Shown: positions 1 to 6,151 of the stretch, piece by piece
Numbering within the stretch: position 1 is the first letter of the stretch
Layout: each line of letters begins with the position of its first letter
Source of the DNA: Methanobacteriota archaeon
Lineage (GTDB): Archaea > Hydrothermarchaeota > Hydrothermarchaeia > Hydrothermarchaeales > BMS3B
Assembly (NCBI GenBank): GCA_003229935.1
Contig: QIGD01000072.1
Span: forward strand, 1-7,199
Length of the DNA: 7,199 nucleotides
Reading direction: 5' to 3'
Made by a program: the position numbers and the translations under genes
The notes under the pieces: generated by a model
Seen by the model: only the letters and a program-made list of their open reading frames with translations
Database searches by the model: none
What the model was told of the DNA's origin: nothing

Positions 1-24
1 AGTGTATGCATCTTTTACAGTCAT
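1..24 (-). CDS. Possible start of a further downstream gene (cut by window edge)
   Basis: An ATG at 24-22 opens a frame of eight codons (MTVKDAYT) that runs off the left edge, two bases after the CARF stop codon. The tight spacing fits the rest of the operon. There is no good Shine-Dalgarno upstream (at best GATGA within the CARF tail), and the visible peptide is too short to identify. If real, it is the position where a CARF-associated effector would be expected. Confidence 0.3.
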
Positions 25-26
25 GA

Positions 27-680
27 CTATAATTCATCTGGCGTGAGACTATCACTGATCAAGTCACCAGTATCTGGGTTTATAGAACCTATTTTAAGAG
101 TGCTTAAGCCTTCGTCCAGTGGGTTAGATGGGTCAAATCCTAATATTAACACATCCTTGCCGGACTCCTCGTTAAGATAAAATATGTGGGTATCTTCCGT
201 TCCCTTAAGATAAGCAAAACATGCAAGAAGCATAACAGTGGACTTGTATCCACCTGTTAGATTCAGATAATATTTCACACCAACGTCTTCATTTTGCCAT
301 GGCATCCTTTTTATTAGTTCCGGCCATAACTTCTCTATGGATTTTACAAATTTCTTAGTATCCTTAGGATCAAGTTCCTCTACTTTCCACAAAGAATCAG
401 CCATATCCACTCCTCCAAGCAACTCGTGGCTCTTTAAAACCTGATAAAGAACCTTTGCACAAAAGATTGCATTATCATTATCTGCATACAGGAGCAACAA
501 CTTATCATTGACGCCAAGTGGTTTTTTTATATTGTTCTTACAAAACGTCTGAATTACCCTGAGTGACGCGAGCTCTGCAGGAAGATCTCGCAAACGGTCC
601 AAATTGTTCCATGAAACTTCGTCAAATCTTTCAGCAAAAGTTTCACCTTCAGGGTCATCTATCTGTGCTTTCAGGGTCAT
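27..680 (-). CDS. C-terminal fragment of the split CARF protein, possible reinitiation product
   Basis: A 217-residue open frame whose first ATG (680-678) lies inside the first copy of the duplication. It overlaps the N-terminal fragment by 26 nt. A weak GGAAG (690-694) lies 9 nt upstream, so translational reinitiation is conceivable. It keeps most of the CARF fold, including YADNDNAIFCAKVL (65-78), LNLTGGYKS (139-147) and IFYLNEES (166-173), but lacks the first strand with the GTS loop. Since that loop normally forms part of the ligand site, activity without it is doubtful. The stop is TAG at 29-27. Confidence 0.6.
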   Translation of the reverse strand: MTLKAQIDDPEGETFAERFDEVSWNNLDRLRDLPAELASLRVIQTFCKNNIKKPLGVNDKLLLLYADNDNAIFCAKVLYQVLKSHELLGGVDMADSLWKVEELDPKDTKKFVKSIEKLWPELIKRMPWQNEDVGVKYYLNLTGGYKSTVMLLACFAYLKGTEDTHIFYLNEESGKDVLILGFDPSNPLDEGLSTLKIGSINPDTGDLISDSLTPDEL

Positions 681-692
681 CTATCTGTGCTT
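648..692. repeat. 22-bp tandem duplication inside the CARF gene
   Basis: Two perfect adjacent copies, 649-670 and 671-692, each beginning TCAGGGTCATCTATC on the plus strand. The match runs 23 nt at a 22-nt offset (648-670 against 670-692). Because 22 is not a multiple of three, the second copy changes the frame. The peptide AQIDDPE is consequently encoded twice, once in each frame. Confidence 0.95.
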
Positions 693-843
693 CCATAATG
701 GCTCCCTCACATTTACTCTGCTTTTTCCTTAGTGCTTCCCTGTCTTCGAGACTAATCGTTGATAGTGGCGGGGCGTTAAGTCCTTTCCAGCAGCTTGAAG
801 CATATAAGCTTGTTCCACACGTTGTAACTATTATTCTTGACAC
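655..843 (-). CDS. N-terminal fragment of the split CARF protein
   Basis: A 62-residue open frame from GTG 843 with a strong AGGAGG. It contains only the first CARF strand and loop (IIVTTCGTSLYAS, 4-16) and the variable linker up to IDDPE (54-58). It then reads four out-of-frame residues (STDR) created by the second repeat copy before TGA at 657-655. Alone it lacks the rest of the nucleotide-binding fold and is unlikely to be functional. Confidence 0.6.
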   Translation of the reverse strand: MSRIIVTTCGTSLYASSCWKGLNAPPLSTISLEDREALRKKQSKCEGAIMEAQIDDPESTDR

Positions 844-848
844 TATAT

Positions 849-855
849 CCTCCTA
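849..855 (-). promoter_or_regulatory. Ribosome binding site of the CARF gene, embedded in the cmr6 stop
   Basis: TAGGAGG on the minus strand. Its TAG is the cmr6 stop codon and its AGGAGG lies 5 nt (ATATA) before the GTG at 843. The strength and spacing show that the CARF gene is translated from GTG, immediately after cmr6 on the same transcript. Confidence 0.75.
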
Positions 856-1653
856 TTCAAAGTATCCATAACTTGAGCCGGTTTTAGCGCCAACACCAAA
901 GGTTTTAAGGGCCTCGACAACCAATCCTATAGCTTCATCTACAAGAATATCACTCTGTCCGTTACAGGTTGAAGAAGGCGCCAAAGCAAATTCAAAACGG
1001 GTATCTGCTCTAACTGTCAGGAATGGAATCGGGATTGGGCTTTGATTGTCAGCAGGGAATTCATTTCCTTGATAATAGTTTTGATAATGGGGGGTAAATA
1101 TGTCTACTTCAAAAGAGTTTGATGTTGTTACAGGCCAAGCATCAAAAAAAATGATGCCACCCTTAATATCTTCTCTATCCCCAGATTCACTTCCAAATAT
1201 CTTTGCAATTTTACCGGCACTGATAATCTCTGAGTCTTTGCAAAAATGCCTTGTCGCTCCTTTTATAGCAGAGCCAGGAATCACGGGAAACCCATAGTAT
1301 GGATGCATCGCTATCGAGTTGTCTATAACAGATTCGTTCCCGTGGTTTACGATAAGACGTGTCTTAGTGGTCAGTTCAAACCTCTTCAGCCCAGGCATAG
1401 AATTTTTTCTTCGCCTTAATTTCTTGAATTGGGAATTGCTTAAATGTGCCGGTTTTATATTTTTAAGATTTTCTTTTTTCTTAAGCCTGTCATCTGGTCT
1501 TATGTCATCGTTAAAATTAATTGATTCCCATGAAATAAACTTATTCAGTGCTAACGAAGCATTAACCATGTTAAGTTCATTATTTACATTGCGTATAACT
1601 CTATATATTAAATCGGAATTTTGTTGAACCCAAGTGTCTCCTGGTATAACCAT
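853..1653 (-). CDS. cmr6: Type III-B CRISPR RAMP protein Cmr6
   Basis: A 266-residue RAMP subunit that, with Cmr1, caps the head of the Cmr4 filament. A basic stretch (57-90, KKKENLKNIK and KKLRRRK) precedes the conserved core. The core reads RLIVNHGNESVIDNSI (99-114), then HPYYGFPVIPGSAIKGATRH (117-136), the Cmr6 'G-x-P-x-I-P-G-S-x-h-K-G' motif. The C-terminal glycine-rich loop is FGVGAKTGSSYG (252-263). The frame is also open to an ATG at 1671 (272 residues, overlapping cmr5 by 17 nt). I prefer the ATG at 1653 because AGGAGGAA (1661-1668) sits 7 nt before it, while nothing comparable precedes the 1671 ATG. With this start the cmr5 TAG and cmr6 ATG are separated by one base, like the cas10-cmr3 junction. 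Confidence 0.92.
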   Translation of the reverse strand: MVIPGDTWVQQNSDLIYRVIRNVNNELNMVNASLALNKFISWESINFNDDIRPDDRLKKKENLKNIKPAHLSNSQFKKLRRRKNSMPGLKRFELTTKTRLIVNHGNESVIDNSIAMHPYYGFPVIPGSAIKGATRHFCKDSEIISAGKIAKIFGSESGDREDIKGGIIFFDAWPVTTSNSFEVDIFTPHYQNYYQGNEFPADNQSPIPIPFLTVRADTRFEFALAPSSTCNGQSDILVDEAIGLVVEALKTFGVGAKTGSSYGYFE

Positions 1654-1654
1654 A

Positions 1655-2068
1655 CTATGCTTCCTCCTCATTCAAGGGTTCTTCAGGAATACAATTATCC
1701 CCCTCCTTTTTCAATACACCCTCGGCAAACCGTTTAAGCCATGTGATAAGGGCCATAGCTTCCATGGTTTTCTCAATTATTGCATCGTCATCTACATTCA
1801 ATAGTTGTTCAAATAGTAACTTTGCTTCTCCCTTGCGGTTATGGCCCTTTATCCAGCATAGTATATGGTCTGCAAGTTCTTCGTAATGATTTTTTTTGCT
1901 AAGATAAAAAGCCAGGGTTTGCATGAGGCCTGCTTTTTGAATCAATGCGCCAGAGGAAAGGACTGCTGATCTGTATTTTCCTTCAATGTCAGGATGATTC
2001 TTCTTAATACCCTGGATGCAATCATATGCATATGCTGCACGCTCATGTTCTAAGTTTCTTTCCTGCAT
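1655..2068 (-). CDS. cmr5: Type III-B small subunit Cmr5
   Basis: A 137-residue, mostly alpha-helical protein. Cmr5 is the small subunit that stacks along the inner side of the Cmr4 filament and contacts target RNA. It has the expected pattern: an N-terminal helix RAAYAYDCIQGI (10-21), a KYRSAVLSSGALIQKAGLMQ segment (31-50) matching the family's 'ky-s-a-x-L-P-x-I-x-x-n-G-L-x-q' motif, TLAFYLSKK (51-59), then HILCWI (68-73). The acidic tail (EEPLNEEEA) is unremarkable. ATG start, with a very strong AAAGGAGGAG (2072-2081), core spacer 5 nt, overlapping the cmr4 TAA. It is identified by position between cmr4 and cmr6 as much as by motif, but the two agree well. The TAG stop is one nucleotide from the preferred cmr6 start. 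Confidence 0.92.
   Translation of the reverse strand: MQERNLEHERAAYAYDCIQGIKKNHPDIEGKYRSAVLSSGALIQKAGLMQTLAFYLSKKNHYEELADHILCWIKGHNRKGEAKLLFEQLLNVDDDAIIEKTMEAMALITWLKRFAEGVLKKEGDNCIPEEPLNEEEA
1661..1668 (-). promoter_or_regulatory. Ribosome binding site deciding the cmr6 start
   Basis: AGGAGGAA on the minus strand, followed by the 7-nt spacer GCATAGT and then ATG at 1653. It lies just downstream of the alternative ATG at 1671, so it cannot serve that codon. This supports the shorter Cmr6. Confidence 0.75.
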
Positions 2069-2079
2069 ATGCTCCTCCT

Positions 2080-3051
2080 TTAAATAAACTTCAATTGAAC
2101 CACACCTTTACCCGTTGTCTCATCTCCACCAATCTGGATAACAGATGGTTTCCCTTGTTCAAATAATGCCTTCACCCATTCATCACCATTATCAAAGGTT
2201 AATTCTGTCCCTTTTTTGTTGACCTTGATTTCCTTAATGACATTAAGAAGTGCATCATCATCCTTTGGGTTATTAGCCTTTTCAAAGGAAATAAAAGTGT
2301 AGAGAACAGTCTCAGCGGGAAGAAATTCCGTATATCTCAAAGAGCCTGTTTCTGTTGTTCCGTTTTCGCCGATTCGGATATTAGGCATAATCTCAGTAGC
2401 ATTAGTAATAAAGTGACGGAAGGAGTCTTCTGTGAGCAGGACAAGCTTCTTTTCAAACTCTGACTTTAAAAAAGAACTGGATGAGTCAAAAAGTTTCGGA
2501 CTAATCTCTTTTGCAAATTCCTCTAATTTATCTGAGACTTCAATAGTTTTGGGAAATTCCTCAAGGATTAATCTATCATTGATCAATAAAGAATTCTTTC
2601 CTGAGGGACATATTCTTGCCTTATTCGGAGTATTATTGAAAGAAGAATCAATATTTCCGAGAAGCTCTGTTAATTTCGGAAACTGTGCTGTCAGCCCGGC
2701 TAATTCTATATTTCGATGCAATCTGTAAAGAATGAGAGGCGATGTAGCCCAGACAAAAATTCCCTTCAAAGACCTGACAGGGAAAGCTAACATCTGTCCG
2801 TCACTGAATGAAACCGCTCCTCCATGAGAATCGCCTTTACCAGGGGGAGGACCGAATAAAGCTTGGACCTTTGGATGGTTATCGGCACCGAAGGCATGTC
2901 TCAGAACCCCCTTAATGGATGTAGACTGAATAATAGGAAATAATGTAGTTCGTTCTCTCATAATAGGATTATCTACCAATCCGAGCCCTTCACCTGCACC
3001 GTTGTGCAAAGGGGTAATTGCACAGATAAACATCAAGCTGTGTTTTGCCAT
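2080..3051 (-). CDS. cmr4: Type III-B CRISPR RAMP protein Cmr4, backbone target-RNA nuclease
   Basis: A 323-residue Cas7-like protein. In Cmr complexes several copies form the filament along the crRNA, and each cuts the bound target RNA at regular 6-nt spacing. The N-terminus reads ICAITPLHNGAG (9-20) then GLGLVDNPIMRER (22-34). The aspartate in that loop (D27) aligns with the known catalytic Asp of Cmr4 (D26 in characterised archaeal homologues, from memory), so backbone cleavage activity is probably retained. The RAMP segment FPIIQSTSIKGVLRHAFG (38-55) and the C-terminal glycine-rich loop GGDETTGKGVVQ (308-319) are both present. ATG start, with AAAAGGAG at 3059-3066 (7-nt spacer) in the 21-nt gap after cmr3. 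No sign of truncation. Confidence 0.95.
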   Translation of the reverse strand: MAKHSLMFICAITPLHNGAGEGLGLVDNPIMRERTTLFPIIQSTSIKGVLRHAFGADNHPKVQALFGPPPGKGDSHGGAVSFSDGQMLAFPVRSLKGIFVWATSPLILYRLHRNIELAGLTAQFPKLTELLGNIDSSFNNTPNKARICPSGKNSLLINDRLILEEFPKTIEVSDKLEEFAKEISPKLFDSSSSFLKSEFEKKLVLLTEDSFRHFITNATEIMPNIRIGENGTTETGSLRYTEFLPAETVLYTFISFEKANNPKDDDALLNVIKEIKVNKKGTELTFDNGDEWVKALFEQGKPSVIQIGGDETTGKGVVQLKFI

Positions 3052-3072
3052 TATCTCACTCCTTTTAGTTTT

Positions 3073-4221
3073 TTACCACGCACCTATAAGTACTGTTCCG
3101 AATCCAGCACACTGGTAAAAGTCTGAAAGACTATCACCACAATGATATTTGCTGTAGAAATTTTCAAACCTTGTTTCATCCCATTTCTGAGCTTTAAAGA
3201 AATACACACTACCTGCAGGTACTGTTTTAGATAAATTTCTCGGTTTGCCCGTTGAACCCTTTCCGCTTTTCTGCCAGCCGCTTATAAATGCCGGTTTGTT
3301 AACACAAGCACCTACCATTATTGAATCTGTGAATTCAGCAGGCCAGTCTCTGTACCAACCCTTCTGAAATATAGTCGGTGTTAAAAAATACAACAAAAAT
3401 CTTTTGTTTTGTTTGATCTTATCTAAGACGTCACTACTTTCTGCAACCAGCTTGTCCTTATCCGGCATTTCTTCTGTCACTATCCTGGCCATTCTTCCTT
3501 CACCGCCAATTGCTGTAATACCATCCGGAATATCAGACTTTGTAATGCCTTCTACTACGGCCATGAATTTAGCTTTTAAAATATCCTGGTGTTGAAGTTT
3601 ATCTTTAAATCGCAGGTGCCTTGCTGAATATAACAAACTTTCTGCAACAGTATTGGAAGATGTATCTAATGTATGCCCATATCTGTCTTCTTTTGTAAGA
3701 AAATCATCTTCGTTTCTGGTAAATTCTTCAAGTACTTCATTATCTATCTCCATAGTTAAAAAATGATTTATCCCTTCCATGGAAATGTAGTGTGTCAGTG
3801 GTTCTGCGGTTTCAATCTTTGGAATTTCCAAAGACATTAAATCAGGGACAGTTATGTCCCATACAAAATCCTTCCTATCTTGCGGCTTTATGAAATGCGA
3901 TTGGGTATTATTCCCTGAAATCCACAAATTAGCCGGGGGAGGGAAATACAGCTCTCCGTCATATTTGAAAAAGGGCCCTTTAATTTTCAATTTAGTATTA
4001 GTAAGGGTTGGATCGTATTCGCCAAGTTTATCATCTCCATTTTTTTTGAAGTTTAGTAGAGAAATTCCCTTAACGTTAAGATAATAGCTTCCTATAACTC
4101 CAAACAACGTCAGGGGCGATGGAAAGATTGTTTCCGCTACCGTATCAACACCAGCATCAAAAGGTCGATTGTCCCTGAAGAATACTGTATCTAATGGCTC
4201 TATCTCTATGTGAAGTGACAC
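3073..4221 (-). CDS. cmr3: Type III-B CRISPR RAMP protein Cmr3
   Basis: A 382-residue RAMP protein that, in known Cmr complexes, pairs with Cas10 at the foot and holds the crRNA 5' tag. The N-terminus has the family signature IEPLDTVFFRDNRPFDAG (7-24), followed by FPSPLTLFGVIGS (33-45), the usual RAMP 'P-S-P-x-T-h-x-G' segment. The C-terminus ends in a glycine-rich strand, CAGFGTVLIGAW, typical of Cmr3. Length is normal for the family. The start is GTG at 4221, chosen because a strong AAAGGAG (4229-4235) lies 7 nt upstream and the signature begins directly after it. Only one nucleotide separates the cas10 TGA from this GTG, so translation is probably coupled. The stop-start junction lies in a short perfect inverted repeat (4211-4225). 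Confidence 0.94.
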   Translation of the reverse strand: MSLHIEIEPLDTVFFRDNRPFDAGVDTVAETIFPSPLTLFGVIGSYYLNVKGISLLNFKKNGDDKLGEYDPTLTNTKLKIKGPFFKYDGELYFPPPANLWISGNNTQSHFIKPQDRKDFVWDITVPDLMSLEIPKIETAEPLTHYISMEGINHFLTMEIDNEVLEEFTRNEDDFLTKEDRYGHTLDTSSNTVAESLLYSARHLRFKDKLQHQDILKAKFMAVVEGITKSDIPDGITAIGGEGRMARIVTEEMPDKDKLVAESSDVLDKIKQNKRFLLYFLTPTIFQKGWYRDWPAEFTDSIMVGACVNKPAFISGWQKSGKGSTGKPRNLSKTVPAGSVYFFKAQKWDETRFENFYSKYHCGDSLSDFYQCAGFGTVLIGAW

Positions 4222-4225
4222 TTCA
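4211..4225. repeat. 15-nt perfect inverted repeat over the cas10 stop and cmr3 start
   Basis: TGAAGTG-A-CACTTCA: 7-nt arms around a single central base. In the transcript it could form at most a 5-bp stem with a 5-nt loop. It contains the last cas10 stop and the GTG of cmr3. It may be chance; no function is claimed. Confidence 0.4.
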
Positions 4226-6151
4226 AGACTCCTTTATATTCTGTCTGGCAATAAATGATAGGATTCTCAGGATTGATTCTATATTTTCTCTTGCATTTGG
4301 ATGCAATATCTTAAGCTGATGGAGATATCGAGGATCACTTAAAGATAATATAACCTCAAGAAGCGTACTTGTAAAATCTTGCAATCCATGTACAGGGGAC
4401 CCTTTAGGGATATGACGGTAAAAAAGTCTCTCAAGTTCTGCTGCAAACATATCTTTTGAAGTGCCTGAAAGTTCAATTTTGTTGCCATTATATCTATAGA
4501 AAGCCGGAAGTTCGTTTAGGATATCATAAATAAACTGGACACCAAGTCCATCCTTATTCATTGATATCAACCTTGCCATCGGGTTTAAGAAATCTTCAAT
4601 AAATGATATCTGAACATCATTGACAGGAAGACTCCACTTGCAGCCTCCCCGTATAAATGTATTGGATGAAAGTATTATAGTTATGGCAATAGCATTTCTT
4701 CCATAAACTTCCTTTGCCTGCTCCAGTCCCTTCCTGGCCTCATCAAGCGCTCTGCGAAGGGAGGCTTGGTGATGAACAATTACAACACTTGCACTGCACG
4801 TAACCTCTCTCCCCATTCCATCACTGAATGCTTTTCTCAGTTCCTCCACGGTTGAAAAACAGTTCTCGGTTGGACCAAACGCCAAAAGATCATCCCCGCC
4901 TGAATATACTGTATATCCATTCCAGTTATTAATAATGATTTCAGGCATAACCTTGTTACCAAGTTGAGCAATCTTTTTACTTATATCTCTTTGATTATTG
5001 ATGCTAAAAGGGTCTTGTCCCTTCCCGGATTTTATATCACCGATTTTATCTCCATCTATAAGTAAAACAGCATAGTATTTTTCAGCAGACACCTTATATT
5101 CCTTACAAATTTCCTCCAGAGATCTTCTTGTTTTTTCCGATACAATCTTCAAAGCTTCTTTATCAGCCGCTGGAAACTCCTTTTTTAGTCTTTTCGCTGA
5201 AAGTCCTTCCCTATAAAGCAGATCACCTGAAATTTTATCAACTGAACTAAAAGTTTTTTTACCTATTGTTTCACAGAGTTTATTGATGTCAGCAAGGAAA
5301 TCACAGACCTTCTGTTCTGCATATTTACCTTTCAGAACGCTTTTAAAATGTTTTGAAGAAATATCGCTGGTGGATTCAAAAGGGATTTTACTTAGCCCTT
5401 TCAGAATGTCATCTTCTTCTGCCAGTCTTTTAACAAGGCATATTGCACAAAGTTTCTCTCCTCTTTTAATTCGAAAGGAGATTTTATTATTCCCGCTCAA
5501 TGTATCCCAGAACTCATTGGTATTACCAGATGGTCCCATTACCTCCCGGTGCCCACATTGAGGACATTTGAAGGCTGAACTTCCCTTCCATTGGTCGAAT
5601 GTTCTGGTTAACTTTCTTTCTACCATTAATTCCTGGATAGCATTATAAACATCTTTGTATCCTCCATTCAGACTATCAGGTGCTATTGGTATCGCTACCC
5701 AGAAGATATGAAAATGGTCTTCAATCTGTTCTTTCCATAAATGGCTCCAACCACTGAATCTGGCATTTACTGTGGAATCAATTAGAGAATGTACTTTATT
5801 GGACAAACTATCCCAATAGTTATGGACAGATTTATGAACCTTATCCATTAAACCAGCGATAGATGTAGAGTTGTCATCAACTACTGCAATGTAGTGATTT
5901 GGAAGAGTTGAGAATTGGAGATTAGAAGGAGAGACGGTATGTCCTCTATTGACCTTATAAAAAGCGGATTCGATTATATGGGGAATAACAATCGCATCAT
6001 CTCCAAAATCATCTAAAATGGGCCTCATCGCCTCAAAGGTAACTCTTGAAAGCAGGTAGCTCCCCACCCACAAATCCCTCGTCTTCCTCGCCTCGGCAAT
6101 GAATTCCTGTACGGGGCCGATGGAAACATTGAGGAGGTATTTACTGCTCAT
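4223..6151 (-). CDS. cas10: Type III-B Cas10 (Cmr2), cyclic-oligoadenylate synthetase subunit without HD domain
   Basis: The large subunit of the Cmr complex, 642 residues. It opens with the hallmark NVSIGPVQEFIAEARKTRDL (8-27), which belongs to the first palm domain. A zinc-finger-like region follows, with CPQC (196-199) and CAIC (235-238). The second palm/GGDEF-type domain covers about 358-500. It carries a metal-binding LLIDGDKIGD (363-372) and an intact GGDD (418-421), so ATP polymerisation to cyclic oligoadenylate on target-RNA binding is expected. The C-terminal helical domain runs from about 510 to 642. Many Cas10/Cmr2 proteins are about 850-1000 residues long with an N-terminal HD nuclease. 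Here that domain is absent and no HD-type motif replaces it. ATG start, with AGGA at 6159-6162 (7-nt spacer) and a 4-nt ATGA overlap with cmr1. The loss is not a start-calling artefact, because the conserved palm begins within ten residues of the start. Confidence 0.96.
   Translation of the reverse strand: MSSKYLLNVSIGPVQEFIAEARKTRDLWVGSYLLSRVTFEAMRPILDDFGDDAIVIPHIIESAFYKVNRGHTVSPSNLQFSTLPNHYIAVVDDNSTSIAGLMDKVHKSVHNYWDSLSNKVHSLIDSTVNARFSGWSHLWKEQIEDHFHIFWVAIPIAPDSLNGGYKDVYNAIQELMVERKLTRTFDQWKGSSAFKCPQCGHREVMGPSGNTNEFWDTLSGNNKISFRIKRGEKLCAICLVKRLAEEDDILKGLSKIPFESTSDISSKHFKSVLKGKYAEQKVCDFLADINKLCETIGKKTFSSVDKISGDLLYREGLSAKRLKKEFPAADKEALKIVSEKTRRSLEEICKEYKVSAEKYYAVLLIDGDKIGDIKSGKGQDPFSINNQRDISKKIAQLGNKVMPEIIINNWNGYTVYSGGDDLLAFGPTENCFSTVEELRKAFSDGMGREVTCSASVVIVHHQASLRRALDEARKGLEQAKEVYGRNAIAITIILSSNTFIRGGCKWSLPVNDVQISFIEDFLNPMARLISMNKDGLGVQFIYDILNELPAFYRYNGNKIELSGTSKDMFAAELERLFYRHIPKGSPVHGLQDFTSTLLEVILSLSDPRYLHQLKILHPNARENIESILRILSFIARQNIKES

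Larger units (their letters stand above)
27..843 (-). pseudogene. CARF-domain CRISPR accessory gene (APE2256-like), frameshifted by a 22-bp tandem duplication
   Basis: The 795 bp left after removing one 22-bp repeat copy form a single open frame of 264 codons plus stop, starting at GTG 843. The joined protein reads as one Rossmann-like CARF domain. It has an N-terminal strand and loop VTTCGTSLY (6-14), LPAELASLRVI (80-90), DKLLLLYADNDNA (106-118), YYLNLTGGYKSTV (185-197) and IFYLNEES (213-220). This pattern matches the APE2256 (TIGR02619/PF09651) family of CRISPR-linked proteins, which bind cyclic oligoadenylate or are related to ring nucleases. Ser12 in GTS and Lys193 in GGYK resemble the Ser/Lys pair reported for the ring nuclease Sso2081, from memory. 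No HEPN R-x4-6-H motif is visible, so a messenger-binding or messenger-degrading role is likelier than an RNase. As written, the product is split. A reinitiation product, an assembly error or a reversible switch remain possible. Confidence 0.85.

Noticed and set aside
648..692. Remnant of a CRISPR array
   Set aside because: Two adjacent copies with no spacer, inside a coding frame, and encoding the same peptide; this is a tandem duplication.
648..692. Programmed ribosomal frameshift site joining the two CARF frames
   Set aside because: No slippery heptamer or stimulatory structure is evident, and the exact tandem repeat explains the frame change fully.
563..871. Plus-strand open frame of 102 codons over the CARF/cmr6 junction
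   Set aside because: It lies opposite the CARF gene and the end of cmr6, has no Shine-Dalgarno and no family-like motif; it is a shadow.
1654..1671. Longer Cmr6 starting at ATG 1671
   Set aside because: The only strong Shine-Dalgarno lies downstream of this ATG and fits the ATG at 1653; the extra six residues (MRRKHS) carry no conserved feature.
5283..5561. Plus-strand open frame of 92 codons inside cas10
   Set aside because: It runs antisense to the zinc-finger region of Cas10, whose motifs are unambiguous on the minus strand.
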